This document shows positions 40,342 to 49,811 of a DNA stretch of 64,000 nt, piece after piece. This DNA is from DASRDR01 sp963812945 [NCBI: uncultured Candidatus Rokubacteria bacterium]. Its GTDB lineage: Bacteria > Methylomirabilota > Methylomirabilia > Rokubacteriales. The stretch covers positions 3,224,001-3,288,000 of the forward strand of contig CAWEXD010000008.1 of the NCBI GenBank assembly GCA_963812945.1. Direction: 5' to 3'. The notes beneath the pieces are model-generated. The model did not search any database. It was not told the DNA's origin and was given only the letters and a program-made list of their open reading frames with translations. Each line of letters begins with the position of its first letter. Within the stretch, counting starts at the first letter, position 1. Made by a program: the position numbers and the translations under genes.

Positions 40342-41973
40342 CTAGAGCGGGAACCACTCAAGGTCGGCCGGCGGCAGGCTAAGCCGAGTCGATGGCGGCA
40401 GCACCCGCTTCGCCTCTTCCGAGAGCCGGATCGTCACGATCACGCAGGCGCCATTCGGCAGCGTTCGCGGAAACTCCTCGCCAGGACTCCAGCCCGCGTA
40501 GACCACCGAGCGATTGGCCGCTCGCAGCTCGAGCACCCGTCCGTTCCCCAGTCTGTCGACCAAGGCAATCCGGCCTTCTCGGCGGGACATTACCGTCGTG
40601 AAGTGGGCCAGTCCCGTCCACCCGCCAGCGACCAGACAACCGTCCGACAGGTCAGGCAGGAGAGTCGTCCAACGCTCACGGTCCCACGCGAGAAACGCCT
40701 CGTTGAGTCGATGCCGCTCCCATACGCTCTCGCCCAGCCTTCGCGCACCCTGCACGTCGACGTGTCTGACCACACCACTCGTCAAAGCCCCGAGCGGCAG
40801 ATAGGCGAACAGGTTGGCCCCGCCGACCATGCCGATCAGCGCCCAGGGCGCGAGACCAGCGTGAGGCATGAGGCGCCGCCACAGAAGCGCGCCAAACAAG
40901 CAACCTCCCACCACGGCGTGGAGGAAATGACGGGACGGGAACGGGTTGCCGAGATAGAAGGCCAGCGTCGGGCCAACCATGAGCGCTCCCGCCGCAAGGT
41001 AGCGCCATTCCCTTCTGACCAGCACGCACGCCGTGCCGATTCCGAGCGCGACAATCGACCCGATACTCGCAACGTGCACCCATTTGGCAGCGCCGCGAAG
41101 CAACAGTGCCGGCCAGTAGTTGTCCTGCACGAATGCCAACACATCGACGCTTTCGACACCCCCGAGCGCAAGTAGCCGTCCCACACCGAGATAGCCCAGC
41201 ATGCTCGAACCAACAACGGCCCCGGACCACGCCGTCTCCCGCCAGGACCCGTCGGTCGCCCAGAAGGTCAATACTGGTACGACGAGAAACAGCAGGCCGA
41301 CATCAGCGCGATTCTCCAACGCGGCAAGAAACAAGAAAAGAGCACATGCCGAGCGAGTGACCTTCCACCACGACGACCCGTCACTGACCGAATGCCCACG
41401 GATCTCGACCAGGGCCGCCACTAGGAAGAGCAGGAGGGCCACCGTGACTGGATGCCCGTAGCTCCCGACCTCCAGCACGACGGGCGACGAGGCCATCGCC
41501 ACCGTCACCGCGAGCGCGCCCATCCGATCGGTGAACTCGCGGGCAAGGACGTACATCGTCCCGATGGCCAACCCGGTGGCGAGCCAGGATCCCATGTTCA
41601 TGAAGCCGATGAGCTGGTCGATCGTCCACTGCCTCCACCGGCCGACGCTGATCAACGCCCCGTAGTACAAGGGATGCCCTTGTGGGGCGTACAGCATCGG
41701 CTCGGTCAGACCCAGTCCGCCGAGAATCGCCTGATACGCACCAACCGCCATCGCCAGCGAGTCGGGCTCGCCCATCCCGTTCCGATACACCCATGGACTT
41801 GCAGCCACCAGCCACACGGCGACCAGGGCGCCCGCGATCACGACATCGGCACCACGCGAGGCACTCTTCAATCTGAACGCCCTCCCGGCGCAGAGGTACT
41901 CTCCACTCCCCGGAGACACTTCCGGTGCGCTGGGATCGGCCTCAGGTGCGCGAGTGCTCCGGACGCCGAGCAT
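40342..41973 (-). CDS. GT-C-like polytopic membrane protein
   Basis: A 543-residue protein with about ten to twelve membrane segments in the first 420 residues and a C-terminal soluble domain. The segment after the first helix, YRNGMGEPDSLAMAVGAYQAI, places an acidic Glu-Pro-Asp in the first periplasmic loop, and YAPQGHPLYYGAL follows, as in GT-C glycosyltransferases and related uncharacterised polymerases. ATG 41973 (GAGG nine bases upstream) is preferred to TTG 41988; either way it overlaps the upstream ligase gene by about 30 bases. Exact role unknown. Confidence 0.6.
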   Translation of the reverse strand: MLGVRSTRAPEADPSAPEVSPGSGEYLCAGRAFRLKSASRGADVVIAGALVAVWLVAASPWVYRNGMGEPDSLAMAVGAYQAILGGLGLTEPMLYAPQGHPLYYGALISVGRWRQWTIDQLIGFMNMGSWLATGLAIGTMYVLAREFTDRMGALAVTVAMASSPVVLEVGSYGHPVTVALLLFLVAALVEIRGHSVSDGSSWWKVTRSACALFLFLAALENRADVGLLFLVVPVLTFWATDGSWRETAWSGAVVGSSMLGYLGVGRLLALGGVESVDVLAFVQDNYWPALLLRGAAKWVHVASIGSIVALGIGTACVLVRREWRYLAAGALMVGPTLAFYLGNPFPSRHFLHAVVGGCLFGALLWRRLMPHAGLAPWALIGMVGGANLFAYLPLGALTSGVVRHVDVQGARRLGESVWERHRLNEAFLAWDRERWTTLLPDLSDGCLVAGGWTGLAHFTTVMSRREGRIALVDRLGNGRVLELRAANRSVVYAGWSPGEEFPRTLPNGACVIVTIRLSEEAKRVLPPSTRLSLPPADLEWFPL

Positions 41974-43408
41974 GTGACATCGCCTCAACCGGCCGGGTCT
42001 GACGCAGATCGCCCTCGCCGGAGCGGCCAGCCAGCCTGGCTAACACCAGAACCATACCGACCCAATACCAATTGAACGGGTCACCCGTGAAGGGACCGGG
42101 ATTGTGGAAGAAGGCGTTGACCTGGTACCCGACGAAGGATCCAGTCAACCCGATCGCTACACTCCGAAGAAATGGCGAGAGATTCGGAGAGCGCCGAATC
42201 CTCCCCAAGAGGCGGAACAGCTCGACATAGAACCAGATCAGGCCTAGCAACCCGAGGAAACCGAGGGCCACCAGGACGTTGAGGAACTGATTGTGAGCGG
42301 CTCGCTCCATCACGAAATGCGCTCCGGGCAGGTCCGACACCTCCGAATAGTAGTTCGCTGCGTACTCGTTGAAATGACCCTGTGGCCCGATACCCAGGGG
42401 GTGATCCAGCGCCACCAGGGTACCGGCGACAAACAGCGGTAGCCGTCCGTACGTGAGATCCTCGACGCCCAGGCCGCGGCGTTCGGCCAAATCAACGGCA
42501 CCGACGAGCACGATCATCACTGTCATCATGCCCAACAGCCACCGCACGCGCCCGCGTCGGCCAGAGAGCCAGACCACGACCGCGACTCCGATCATCGCTC
42601 CCGCAATCCCCGAGCGCGCAAGCGTCGCTCCCAGGCCGGCGACCAGCGCTCCTACCGCGACAAGGGGTATGAGCCGCGCTCTTGGTGCCCCCTTGCCGAT
42701 CAGCCATACGCTCATCGCGATGGGCAGCACGGTGACCAACTGGTACGCGAGTTGAATCGCGAAGTACGTCAGGCCGGTCACACGTTCACGCCCCCGGATC
42801 TGGTGCGAGACGCTGCCCTCGGCCTCGAGGCCCAGGCTCTCGCGGAGCTGCCACGCTTCCTCGACGCCAAACATCTGCAGGACGGCCACCAGCGACGACA
42901 GCGCGAGGCATCCGGTAACGAACTGAAGAAAACGCCTGATGTCCCGCTCTTTGGTGAGGATGCTCGACGTAACGAGACAGATCAGAATCGGAACGCCGAG
43001 CGTCTTCGCGAACTCGTATGACGCATTGACAAGGTCCGGGGCCAGGCCCAGGCCACGGACGAACGCCCACGAGGTGATCAACAGTACCGCGCCGGCGAAA
43101 CGGTAGGCCGAGGCCGGGACGGGCACGACGCCTCCGTAGAGAACCCTGATCGCGGCAGGAAACGCCAGGAACGCGATCACGTAGTTGCGCGGCGGCAGGC
43201 CCAGCGCTTGCACGTACGAGAAGTAGAGGTCGAGAAGCACCGCCAGGCATAGTCCCCACACTGGCTGCGCGACCATCGCAACCGCGGCGACTACAACGCC
43301 CGCCAGCCCGATCGACTCCATGATGCCGAGGCGGCTCTGGAGCGTCAGCAACCCGACCACGCCCGTCATGCCCAAGCCCGCAACGACGGCCAGCCAGAGT
43401 CCTTTCAT
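41942..43408 (-). CDS. O-antigen ligase/polymerase family membrane protein
   Basis: A 488-residue protein with about eleven hydrophobic segments and the Wzy_C-like periplasmic loop pattern: LARSGIAGAMIG, then GIGPQGHFNEYAANYY and ERAAHNQFLNVLVALG near residue 370. These elements mark WaaL ligases and Wzy polymerases. The start ATG overlaps the stop of the flippase gene by four bases (ATGA). With the adjacent Wzx-like flippase it may polymerise the exported repeat unit; a second, TPR-fused family member lies at 60336-63245. Confidence 0.85.
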   Translation of the reverse strand: MKGLWLAVVAGLGMTGVVGLLTLQSRLGIMESIGLAGVVVAAVAMVAQPVWGLCLAVLLDLYFSYVQALGLPPRNYVIAFLAFPAAIRVLYGGVVPVPASAYRFAGAVLLITSWAFVRGLGLAPDLVNASYEFAKTLGVPILICLVTSSILTKERDIRRFLQFVTGCLALSSLVAVLQMFGVEEAWQLRESLGLEAEGSVSHQIRGRERVTGLTYFAIQLAYQLVTVLPIAMSVWLIGKGAPRARLIPLVAVGALVAGLGATLARSGIAGAMIGVAVVVWLSGRRGRVRWLLGMMTVMIVLVGAVDLAERRGLGVEDLTYGRLPLFVAGTLVALDHPLGIGPQGHFNEYAANYYSEVSDLPGAHFVMERAAHNQFLNVLVALGFLGLLGLIWFYVELFRLLGRIRRSPNLSPFLRSVAIGLTGSFVGYQVNAFFHNPGPFTGDPFNWYWVGMVLVLARLAGRSGEGDLRQTRPVEAMSHARRPEHSRT

Positions 43409-44670
43409 GGTTGTCCCGTCAGAACGCCTGCCGGTTCCCTTCGCCGGACGCCGCTCCAGTAGAAAGCCGCCGCCACACCTGCCCAGCCGCCGATGACGAC
43501 CGCCACCGAGACACCCAGGGATCCCAGCCAGTAGCCAAGGACGGCGGTCCCCAGGACCATCGTGACGTCGGCGACGACGCTCGGAATCGCCTCACCGGCC
43601 ACTCGCAGATTGACACTTGGAATCAGCGCCAGGATGCTCTGCAGTATTCTGGCCGGCACGGCCAGCGACAGGATAGCGTACATCCAAATCGCGCCTTGGT
43701 ACGCCTCGGGCATGGTCACCGCCAGATACAGGGAGCCAGCCAAGAGACACCCTACCCACGACACTGCGAGACCAACGGTCGCACTGCCGAGGTGGCGGCG
43801 CACACCGGCGACCGCATGGTTCTCGTCACGCGACGCGAACTCCGCGCGGAGCGCGTCGCGGCCGATGTCAGCGGCCACCCGGACGAGACGGGCGTACAGC
43901 CGATACGCGACCGCGAACACAGCGAGCTGCTCGAACCCGAGCACGTATGCCGTCACAAACGTCATACCTTCAGTGCCGAATGACGAGACCATGGACAGCG
44001 GCATCAACCGGAAACCATAGGCGCGGACCGATCGATCCACCTCGCCAGCCCGGTACGAGTCGCCGACCCGCCAGCGTCGACTCACCCACACGTAGCCGGC
44101 AGCACTGACGACGGCCTGGACCACAAAGGTCGCCACCGCCACGGCGACGATGCTCCTCGTAACAACCGCCACCACGGCCATCGCGATGGACGGCAGCGTG
44201 CCCAAGGCGACGTCCCACGGGGCAAGCTCTCGAAACGCGCGCTTTCCCACCAGGAACGCGCGAAACGTCAGAAACGGTGCGCCGCACAGCAGGTACCCCG
44301 CCCCGGCCAGGATCAAGCTCGGCAGCAATGGATCGCCGGAGCGGCTGACATGGTAGGCGACCCCCACCATGATCGCCGCAGCGCCGACGGCCAGCTTGAG
44401 GCGGTCCCTGACGACGGACACCAACGTACCGTCCTTGCCACGCGCCGCAGCAGCGGCCACGGCGTTCATGGTCGCGGGTGCCGTCAACTGGAGCGCCAAC
44501 GCGAACACTGCCATCGCCGTCACGAACTTGCCGTAGTCGTCCAGCGAGACGCTGGACACCACGATGGGCATGGCCGCCAAAGTGATCAGGCTAGCCACGA
44601 CATGCCGGGGAAGCAGGAAGAGCACCCCTTGGCCATGCCGGCTGAAGAGCGTGCGGAGCCTACTGACCAT
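43405..44670 (-). CDS. Polysaccharide flippase (Wzx/MATE-like)
   Basis: A 421-residue membrane protein with about twelve hydrophobic segments, consistent with the MOP superfamily that flips polyprenyl-pyrophosphate-linked repeat units across the inner membrane. The first segment (LPRHVVASLITLAAMPIVVS) and the long loops with SVSLDDYGKF recall Wzx/PST proteins. The ATG at 44670 lies within the last bases of the upstream glycosyltransferase gene, giving an 11-base overlap; an in-frame GTG-type extension to 44718 is less likely. Coupled by ATGA to the ligase gene. Confidence 0.85.
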   Translation of the reverse strand: MVSRLRTLFSRHGQGVLFLLPRHVVASLITLAAMPIVVSSVSLDDYGKFVTAMAVFALALQLTAPATMNAVAAAAARGKDGTLVSVVRDRLKLAVGAAAIMVGVAYHVSRSGDPLLPSLILAGAGYLLCGAPFLTFRAFLVGKRAFRELAPWDVALGTLPSIAMAVVAVVTRSIVAVAVATFVVQAVVSAAGYVWVSRRWRVGDSYRAGEVDRSVRAYGFRLMPLSMVSSFGTEGMTFVTAYVLGFEQLAVFAVAYRLYARLVRVAADIGRDALRAEFASRDENHAVAGVRRHLGSATVGLAVSWVGCLLAGSLYLAVTMPEAYQGAIWMYAILSLAVPARILQSILALIPSVNLRVAGEAIPSVVADVTMVLGTAVLGYWLGSLGVSVAVVIGGWAGVAAAFYWSGVRRREPAGVLTGQP

Positions 44671-46018
44671 GCTCACGATTTGCCTTGTCGGTCGAGGCGG
44701 CATGCCGAGCACGCCCATCCCGGCGACCGGCTCTCCGTCCGGGAAGCTCGCGGCAGAACGTCAGGAACCCGTCGACGACGGCCTCGTCATTGAACCGCGC
44801 ACGCACCGCGTGCCACGCATTCCGGCCCAGACGCTCCCGGAGCCCGTCATCCGCCAATAGCCGAAGCAGGGCCTCCGCAAGAGCCCCGGCATCCCGAGGC
44901 GGCACCAGGAGACCCGTCTCGCCGTCGAGAACGACCTCCGGGTTACCTCCCACCCGCGTCGCCACCGCCGCCTTGCCGAACGAGCCGGCGTCGATCAGGT
45001 TCTGGGGCAACGGCTCCGGGTAGATGGACGGATGAACCACGATGTCCGCCATCCGATAGAGCTTCGCCAGCTCCTCGCGCGAGGCCACGCCGAGCCGGCG
45101 AACATGACTGCCGTCGATCTTGACATCTCCCTTCCCGGCCAGGAGAAAGCTGACGTCGTCGCGCCGTTCCATCACGATGGCGGCGGCCTCCGCCAGCACC
45201 GGCGTACCCTTCCCCAACGATTGCTTCCCCGCATAGAAGACGACCTTGCGGCCGCCGACCCCATGGCGGGCTCTCGTCTCGGCGACTGGCTCCGTCCCGA
45301 TCGACTCGTCCAGTGTTCTGGTCGAGTAACGCACCATCAGGCGACGATCGTCCAGCGGAAGCAATCCCGACCGCCGATACAAATCCAGGAGGCCTCCGCT
45401 GACGAACAGAGCGCCGTCGAACCAGCGGAGTGTCTTGAGCATCGCCTGGTGCGCAGCAAAGCTCGGCGCCAGAACGAGCTTCGTCCGTAGTCGCCGACGC
45501 CAGCTCCCACCGACATACCGATCGAAGTAGTATCCCGCGCAGTGTTGCCACAGCCGGCGCTGGCCGCAGTCGGCCGGTATCCGGTCACCTTCCAAGAGGC
45601 AGGTCGTGATGGGGCAACCATACCCAGGGTCACGGAACTCCGTCAGCGCCTTGGCGCCGAGCAGCCGGGCGGCGACGAGCGTCGGCAGCATCGAGAACCG
45701 CAAACACGCGAGCACGACATCGGGGCGAAATAGCCGCCCCGCTCGATACAGCTCCCACGAGAAGCGCGCCCAGAAGAAAGGATTGGCGTGCCATCGGAGA
45801 GGCACCGACCCCTGGCCCGACTCCAGCTTCCGCGAAAAGGGGAATCGGCGGACCTGAATGCCGTCGATCTGCTCGTCGGGCGGCGCGCCGTAGTTCGGCG
45901 TCACCACGACCACTCCGTGCCCGCGCCGCACGAGAGCCCGCGCCAGACCCAGCGTGTTCCATTGTCCGCCGCCCGGCGCGAACGGCGGAAAGTACTCGGA
46001 GGCGATCAGCAGCTTCAA
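44660..46018 (-). CDS. GT4-family glycosyltransferase
   Basis: A 452-residue GT-B transferase. The N domain opens LLIASEYFPPFAPGGGQW, and the C domain carries the nucleotide-sugar site GKQSLGKGTP and YPEPLPQNLIDAGSFGKAAV, where one of the usual EX7E acidic residues is kept and the second is Asp. There is a Cys-rich central insert (CPITTC, CGQRRLWQHC) seen in some EPS glycosyltransferases. Retaining transfer of a sugar from an NDP donor to the lipid-linked repeat unit is expected. Overlaps the next upstream transferase gene by four bases. Confidence 0.85.
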   Translation of the reverse strand: MKLLIASEYFPPFAPGGGQWNTLGLARALVRRGHGVVVVTPNYGAPPDEQIDGIQVRRFPFSRKLESGQGSVPLRWHANPFFWARFSWELYRAGRLFRPDVVLACLRFSMLPTLVAARLLGAKALTEFRDPGYGCPITTCLLEGDRIPADCGQRRLWQHCAGYYFDRYVGGSWRRRLRTKLVLAPSFAAHQAMLKTLRWFDGALFVSGGLLDLYRRSGLLPLDDRRLMVRYSTRTLDESIGTEPVAETRARHGVGGRKVVFYAGKQSLGKGTPVLAEAAAIVMERRDDVSFLLAGKGDVKIDGSHVRRLGVASREELAKLYRMADIVVHPSIYPEPLPQNLIDAGSFGKAAVATRVGGNPEVVLDGETGLLVPPRDAGALAEALLRLLADDGLRERLGRNAWHAVRARFNDEAVVDGFLTFCRELPGRRAGRRDGRARHAASTDKANREHGQ

Positions 46019-47340
46019 GGTGGCGATCCCGCCCGGGGCGCCGCCAATCGGACCCTGGCCTGTCCGGCCGCGACGTCACACAGGAGGGCGTTCGTCGCTT
46101 CCAGGGCCCGACTAATGTCGAACTGCGCGGTCGCGAGCTCGCGCGCCCGACGGCTCAGGTTTGCGCGGAGCGACCGGTCGGTCAGGACGCGCTCGACGGC
46201 CTGGGCCAAAGCCTCGACGTCGGACGGGTCGTGGATCAACGCGGTCTCGCCCGGCGTGATGACAGAACGGTTCCCCTCACAGCTCGACACGACGCACGCC
46301 GCGCCACAACTCATGGCCTCGAGCAACGCCTTCGGATGTCCTTCCGCCAGCGAAGGTAGCACGAACACGTCGGCCGCCCGATAGTACATCGGCAACTGGT
46401 CGTTCGGAACGAATCCGACGAAGTCGACGGGCACGCCGGCGGCAGCGGCACGCTGGGCCAGATCGTCTCGGAGTGAGCCGTCACCCACCAACGTGAGGCG
46501 GATCGGATGGCGGCGACACACGATCCCGAGCGCCTCGATCAACACGCCCAGATTCTTCTGACGCTCGAGGCGACCCACGAACAGCACCTTGGACTCGCTG
46601 GAGCCAGCCCCATGCCAGCGCGGCCCCATCGCATTGAACAGGGTGGTGTCCACTCCATTGGGGATCATGACGGTCCGACGCGAGCCGCCGAGGCCGGCAA
46701 CGTATCGACGCATGGCGTCAGTCGTCACTATCACGGCGGCCGCCCACCGGATGGCCATCCGTTCGAACAGCGAGACGACGAACCCCTTTAGGCGCGATCG
46801 TTCGATGCTAGCGAACTCCGCGTACCGGTATCCGAACGTCGAGACGTACGGAACCCCGAACGCCGCCCGCGCGATGATGGTGGGTAGCGCGCCAGTGGCC
46901 TGGAGCACACGGAAGACAGCGCAGTCGCGAACCGGGCCGCGATGAACGAACGGCAGCAGCAGCGCGTAGAGCTTGTCCGGAATGGCCGATCGCTTCGGCC
47001 ACACCGTGATGCGCGCGCGGAGCACCGGGTCGTCGGTGTAGTCCTCGATTCGCTCGTCCTGATAGCTGAAGAACGAGATGCGCTCGAAGACCTGGAGATA
47101 GGCGGAGAGGTGGTAGCGAAACAGGTTGTCGATCTGCCCGTTACGCTCATAGTCCCGCAGACTGCCCCCCATCTGCATGATGACGCCCAGCGTGCTCCCC
47201 GGCGGGGGAGCCGGTGTCGTGGGCTCGGAGACCGGGGCCTGACCGGACAGCTGTCTCGCCATGGGGCCTTCTGGTCGCCTCTCCAAGGGGTCGTGAGGTT
47301 CGCTCCTGTCGCGCCCGGACGCCGCACTGCGCCGAGCCAT
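46015..47340 (-). CDS. GT4-family glycosyltransferase
   Basis: A 441-residue GT-B transferase with the clear EX7E motif in EGHPKALLEAMSCGAACV and the donor-binding FVGRLERQKNLGVLIEAL. The ATG at 47340 is taken because GGAGGCGGAG lies directly upstream; a GTG 18 bases earlier is possible. The first 45 residues are Pro/Arg-rich and may be disordered. Its stop overlaps the start of the next transferase gene (ATGA). It follows a 457-base gap and is probably the first gene of a sub-operon that runs to the GT39-like gene. Confidence 0.85.
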   Translation of the reverse strand: MARRSAASGRDRSEPHDPLERRPEGPMARQLSGQAPVSEPTTPAPPPGSTLGVIMQMGGSLRDYERNGQIDNLFRYHLSAYLQVFERISFFSYQDERIEDYTDDPVLRARITVWPKRSAIPDKLYALLLPFVHRGPVRDCAVFRVLQATGALPTIIARAAFGVPYVSTFGYRYAEFASIERSRLKGFVVSLFERMAIRWAAAVIVTTDAMRRYVAGLGGSRRTVMIPNGVDTTLFNAMGPRWHGAGSSESKVLFVGRLERQKNLGVLIEALGIVCRRHPIRLTLVGDGSLRDDLAQRAAAAGVPVDFVGFVPNDQLPMYYRAADVFVLPSLAEGHPKALLEAMSCGAACVVSSCEGNRSVITPGETALIHDPSDVEALAQAVERVLTDRSLRANLSRRARELATAQFDISRALEATNALLCDVAAGQARVRLAAPRAGSPP

Positions 47341-47797
47341 CTCCGCCTCCGGCGTCACCTACCGACCTCCTCGACCTGGGCGAATCCGCGCGGTAGGGGT
47401 CTCGACCGTCCCGCGCCTCGGCCAACCGTCTAGGTCCACTCCCCAACTCCTCCTACCGTCGTAAGGTCCGGGCCTTCGGCTCGCGTCGGCCAACGAGCGC
47501 AACCCTGCAAGCGTTCGCGTCACAAGTGATCTCACGTGGCGATCGGCCTCCAGGGCCGCGAGACCGCGAAAGACGCCGGGGCGAGCGGGTTGAACGTAAA
47601 CCTAGATGCAGCAATTGGCGTGCCCGGGCCCGGGTGGGGGCATCGTGGCCTTGGATGCCCGCCCCGCCCCGCCGGGACGGCGGGATCGCCTGGCGGGGTC
47701 GCGGGGAAGGGAGAATATCCCCATTCCGACGAACGAATTCCTCGCTCCGCGATCCCGACGGCGACCGGAGGCAGCCGGCCGCCAGGGCCCTCGCTGG
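47341..47797. other. Intergenic gap inside the polysaccharide locus
   Basis: No coding region is convincing on either strand. It should contain the promoter of the glycosyltransferase sub-operon (47340 downward). Short GC hairpins such as CCGCC-GGGAC-GGCGG near 47672-47686 could end the upstream transcript, which stops at 47798. No riboswitch or repeat is recognised. Confidence 0.45.
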
Positions 47798-48796
47798 TCA
47801 CGGCGACCAAGCTAGCCATGCCAAGGTGGGTCGGAGCCGCCCAGCCAGGACGACGGCGGCGAAGGCTCCGGCCGCCGCGAGCGACACGTAGATGGACGTG
47901 ACGTGCCGGTGGCTCAGGCCCGCGATCACGAGCCGCTGGTACACGTGCGATCGGTGCGCAGCGAAGACATTCTCTCGCCGGACAGCACGGCGGACGAACG
48001 TCAATCCCGCGTCGAGCACAAACGGCCAAACGACGAGGCACCCCAGGACGGGAGCGAGGCGCGTGAGCCGCGGGTCGGTCGAGAGGTGGGACAGGAGAAG
48101 GGGGAGCACGGCGAAGCTGTATCCGAGAAACGCGCTCCCGACGTCCCCCATGAAGATGCGAGCGGGTGGCCAGTTGTGACCGAGGAACCCCACGCTCGTG
48201 GCGCCCAGCATGAGGCCGAGCGTCGAGACGAGCGGCTGTCCACCGACCCACCCGATGACCGCCCAGGCAAAGCCCGCGACGACGCCCTGCCCGGCGGCGA
48301 TACCGTCGATGCCATCCATGAAGTTGTACGCATTGGTGAGGCCGAGCAGCCATACCAGGGTGAGCGGGAGACCGGCCCATCCCAACGGCACCGTCCCCAG
48401 GCCATGCAATGACACCGCGGTCCAGTAGCCCAACCCGAGGACCGCCACCCCTGCCCCGGCCGCATGCGCGACCAGCCGGGTCAAGCTCGACAGTGACCGA
48501 AGGTCGTCGAGCCAGCTGACGAGCGCCACGACAGCCGCACCTCCCGCGTAGGCCAACAGGGAGGAGCTCACCGGGTGCCCATCGGTCCCAACGTGGACCA
48601 GGAGCGTGCCCGCGAGCGTGATGGCAGCGATCGCGAGCCCCCCGCCGCGCGGAGTCGGTTGCGTGTGCGAGCTCCGCGGATTGGGCACGTCCACCAGCCG
48701 GTGGCGCTCCGCCCATCGCCGCAGCGCACCGACCGCGACGTACGTCACGACCGCGGTCGCGACGGGGATGGCGACGTCACCGATGGACATCGACAC
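47798..48796 (-). CDS. Undecaprenyl-phosphate sugar-1-phosphate transferase (WecA/MraY family)
   Basis: A 332-residue polytopic membrane enzyme that starts repeat-unit synthesis by moving a sugar-1-phosphate (commonly GlcNAc) from UDP to undecaprenyl phosphate. Family motifs are present: NPRSSHTQPTPRGGG near residue 35, the catalytic NAYNFMDGIDGIAAGQG, FMGDVGSAFLG, and the terminal HRSHVYQRL. I start at GTG 48796, seven bases after GAGGGG; ATG 48790 is two codons further in. It overlaps the epimerase gene upstream by 20 bases. This is the WbpL-type partner of a WbpV-like epimerase. Confidence 0.9.
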   Translation of the reverse strand: MSMSIGDVAIPVATAVVTYVAVGALRRWAERHRLVDVPNPRSSHTQPTPRGGGLAIAAITLAGTLLVHVGTDGHPVSSSLLAYAGGAAVVALVSWLDDLRSLSSLTRLVAHAAGAGVAVLGLGYWTAVSLHGLGTVPLGWAGLPLTLVWLLGLTNAYNFMDGIDGIAAGQGVVAGFAWAVIGWVGGQPLVSTLGLMLGATSVGFLGHNWPPARIFMGDVGSAFLGYSFAVLPLLLSHLSTDPRLTRLAPVLGCLVVWPFVLDAGLTFVRRAVRRENVFAAHRSHVYQRLVIAGLSHRHVTSIYVSLAAAGAFAAVVLAGRLRPTLAWLAWSP

Positions 48797-49811
48797 GGAG
48801 CGTCCCCTCGCCGCCTCCATTTCGGTACCAAGCCACCTGTCGCCTCAGACCCTCGGGCAGGTCGACGCCGGCGCGGAATCCGAACACCGCCGCGAACCGA
48901 GAACCATCGTAGGCGTCATCGGCCAGCAATCTCGCCACCGCCGTGCCGACGGCACCGACGAGCCCCCGGCCACCAGTGAGTCCCAGGGCGGCGCGGGCGA
49001 GAGGGCGCGCGACCCAGGCCGGTACGGCGAGGCGGGGTGGCCGGCGCCCGAGCGCCGCCGCCAGGGTGCTTACCAGCTCGCGCATCGTGCAGGGCGCGGC
49101 CGTCACGTTGTAGACAGTGGTGCCGGATGCGGGTCTGGTCACCGCGAGGAGAATCGCGCGCGCCGCGTCGTCCCGGTGAATCAGGCTCTTCCGATTGCGC
49201 CCGTCTCCAACCCACACGAACCGGCCCCGGTCGAGCGCGAGCAGGAGCCGCGCGATGTTCCCGCGGTCCCCTTCCCCGTAGACGATCGGGAATCGCAGCA
49301 CGGTCAGCGGCACGCCGGCGGCTTCGGCGATCTCGATGGCCCGCTGCTCACCGCGCCACTTGCTGACAGCATATGGGCCGACCGGCCGACACGGGGTGCG
49401 CTCGTCGGCCGCGTGTCCGCTTCCGTACACCGCCACGGAGCTCACCAGAACCACGTGCGTCGCACCGCCATCAACCGCCGCATGAAGGACGTTCGCCGTG
49501 CCCTCCTCGTTGACGGCCGTGAACAGGGCGCGGTCGTTTCGGCGCTTGTCGAAGACGTGCACGAGCGCGGCCGCATGGACGATCGTGCGGGCCCCCCGGA
49601 ACGCCCTCCCCAGGGCCGCCCGATCCTGGACGTCGCTCCGGCAGAACGTCACACCCTGGACGGACGGCGCGGTGGTTCGGGTGACGCCACGAACGCCGAG
49701 GCCGTGCGCCGCCGCCTGCCGAACGAACGCGGATCCGAGGAACCCCGAGGCACCCGTGCACACCACCGGTCCCGCCACGACCGTCATCGGCTCGTCAGTC
49801 ACGCGACTCAT
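48777..49811 (-). CDS. NAD-dependent epimerase/dehydratase (WbpV/GalE-like)
   Basis: A 344-residue extended short-chain dehydrogenase. The NAD motif is CTGASGFLGSAFV near residue 12; SSVAVYGSG and the YAVSKWRGEQ triad follow. Proteins of this type next to a WecA-like transferase make UDP-N-acetyl-fucosamine or -quinovosamine precursors, as in Pseudomonas B-band O-antigen. ATG 49811 overlaps the stop of the upstream transferase by four bases (ATGA), fixing the start over an in-frame extension. Substrate is inferred from context. Confidence 0.85.
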   Translation of the reverse strand: MSRVTDEPMTVVAGPVVCTGASGFLGSAFVRQAAAHGLGVRGVTRTTAPSVQGVTFCRSDVQDRAALGRAFRGARTIVHAAALVHVFDKRRNDRALFTAVNEEGTANVLHAAVDGGATHVVLVSSVAVYGSGHAADERTPCRPVGPYAVSKWRGEQRAIEIAEAAGVPLTVLRFPIVYGEGDRGNIARLLLALDRGRFVWVGDGRNRKSLIHRDDAARAILLAVTRPASGTTVYNVTAAPCTMRELVSTLAAALGRRPPRLAVPAWVARPLARAALGLTGGRGLVGAVGTAVARLLADDAYDGSRFAAVFGFRAGVDLPEGLRRQVAWYRNGGGEGTLRVDVHR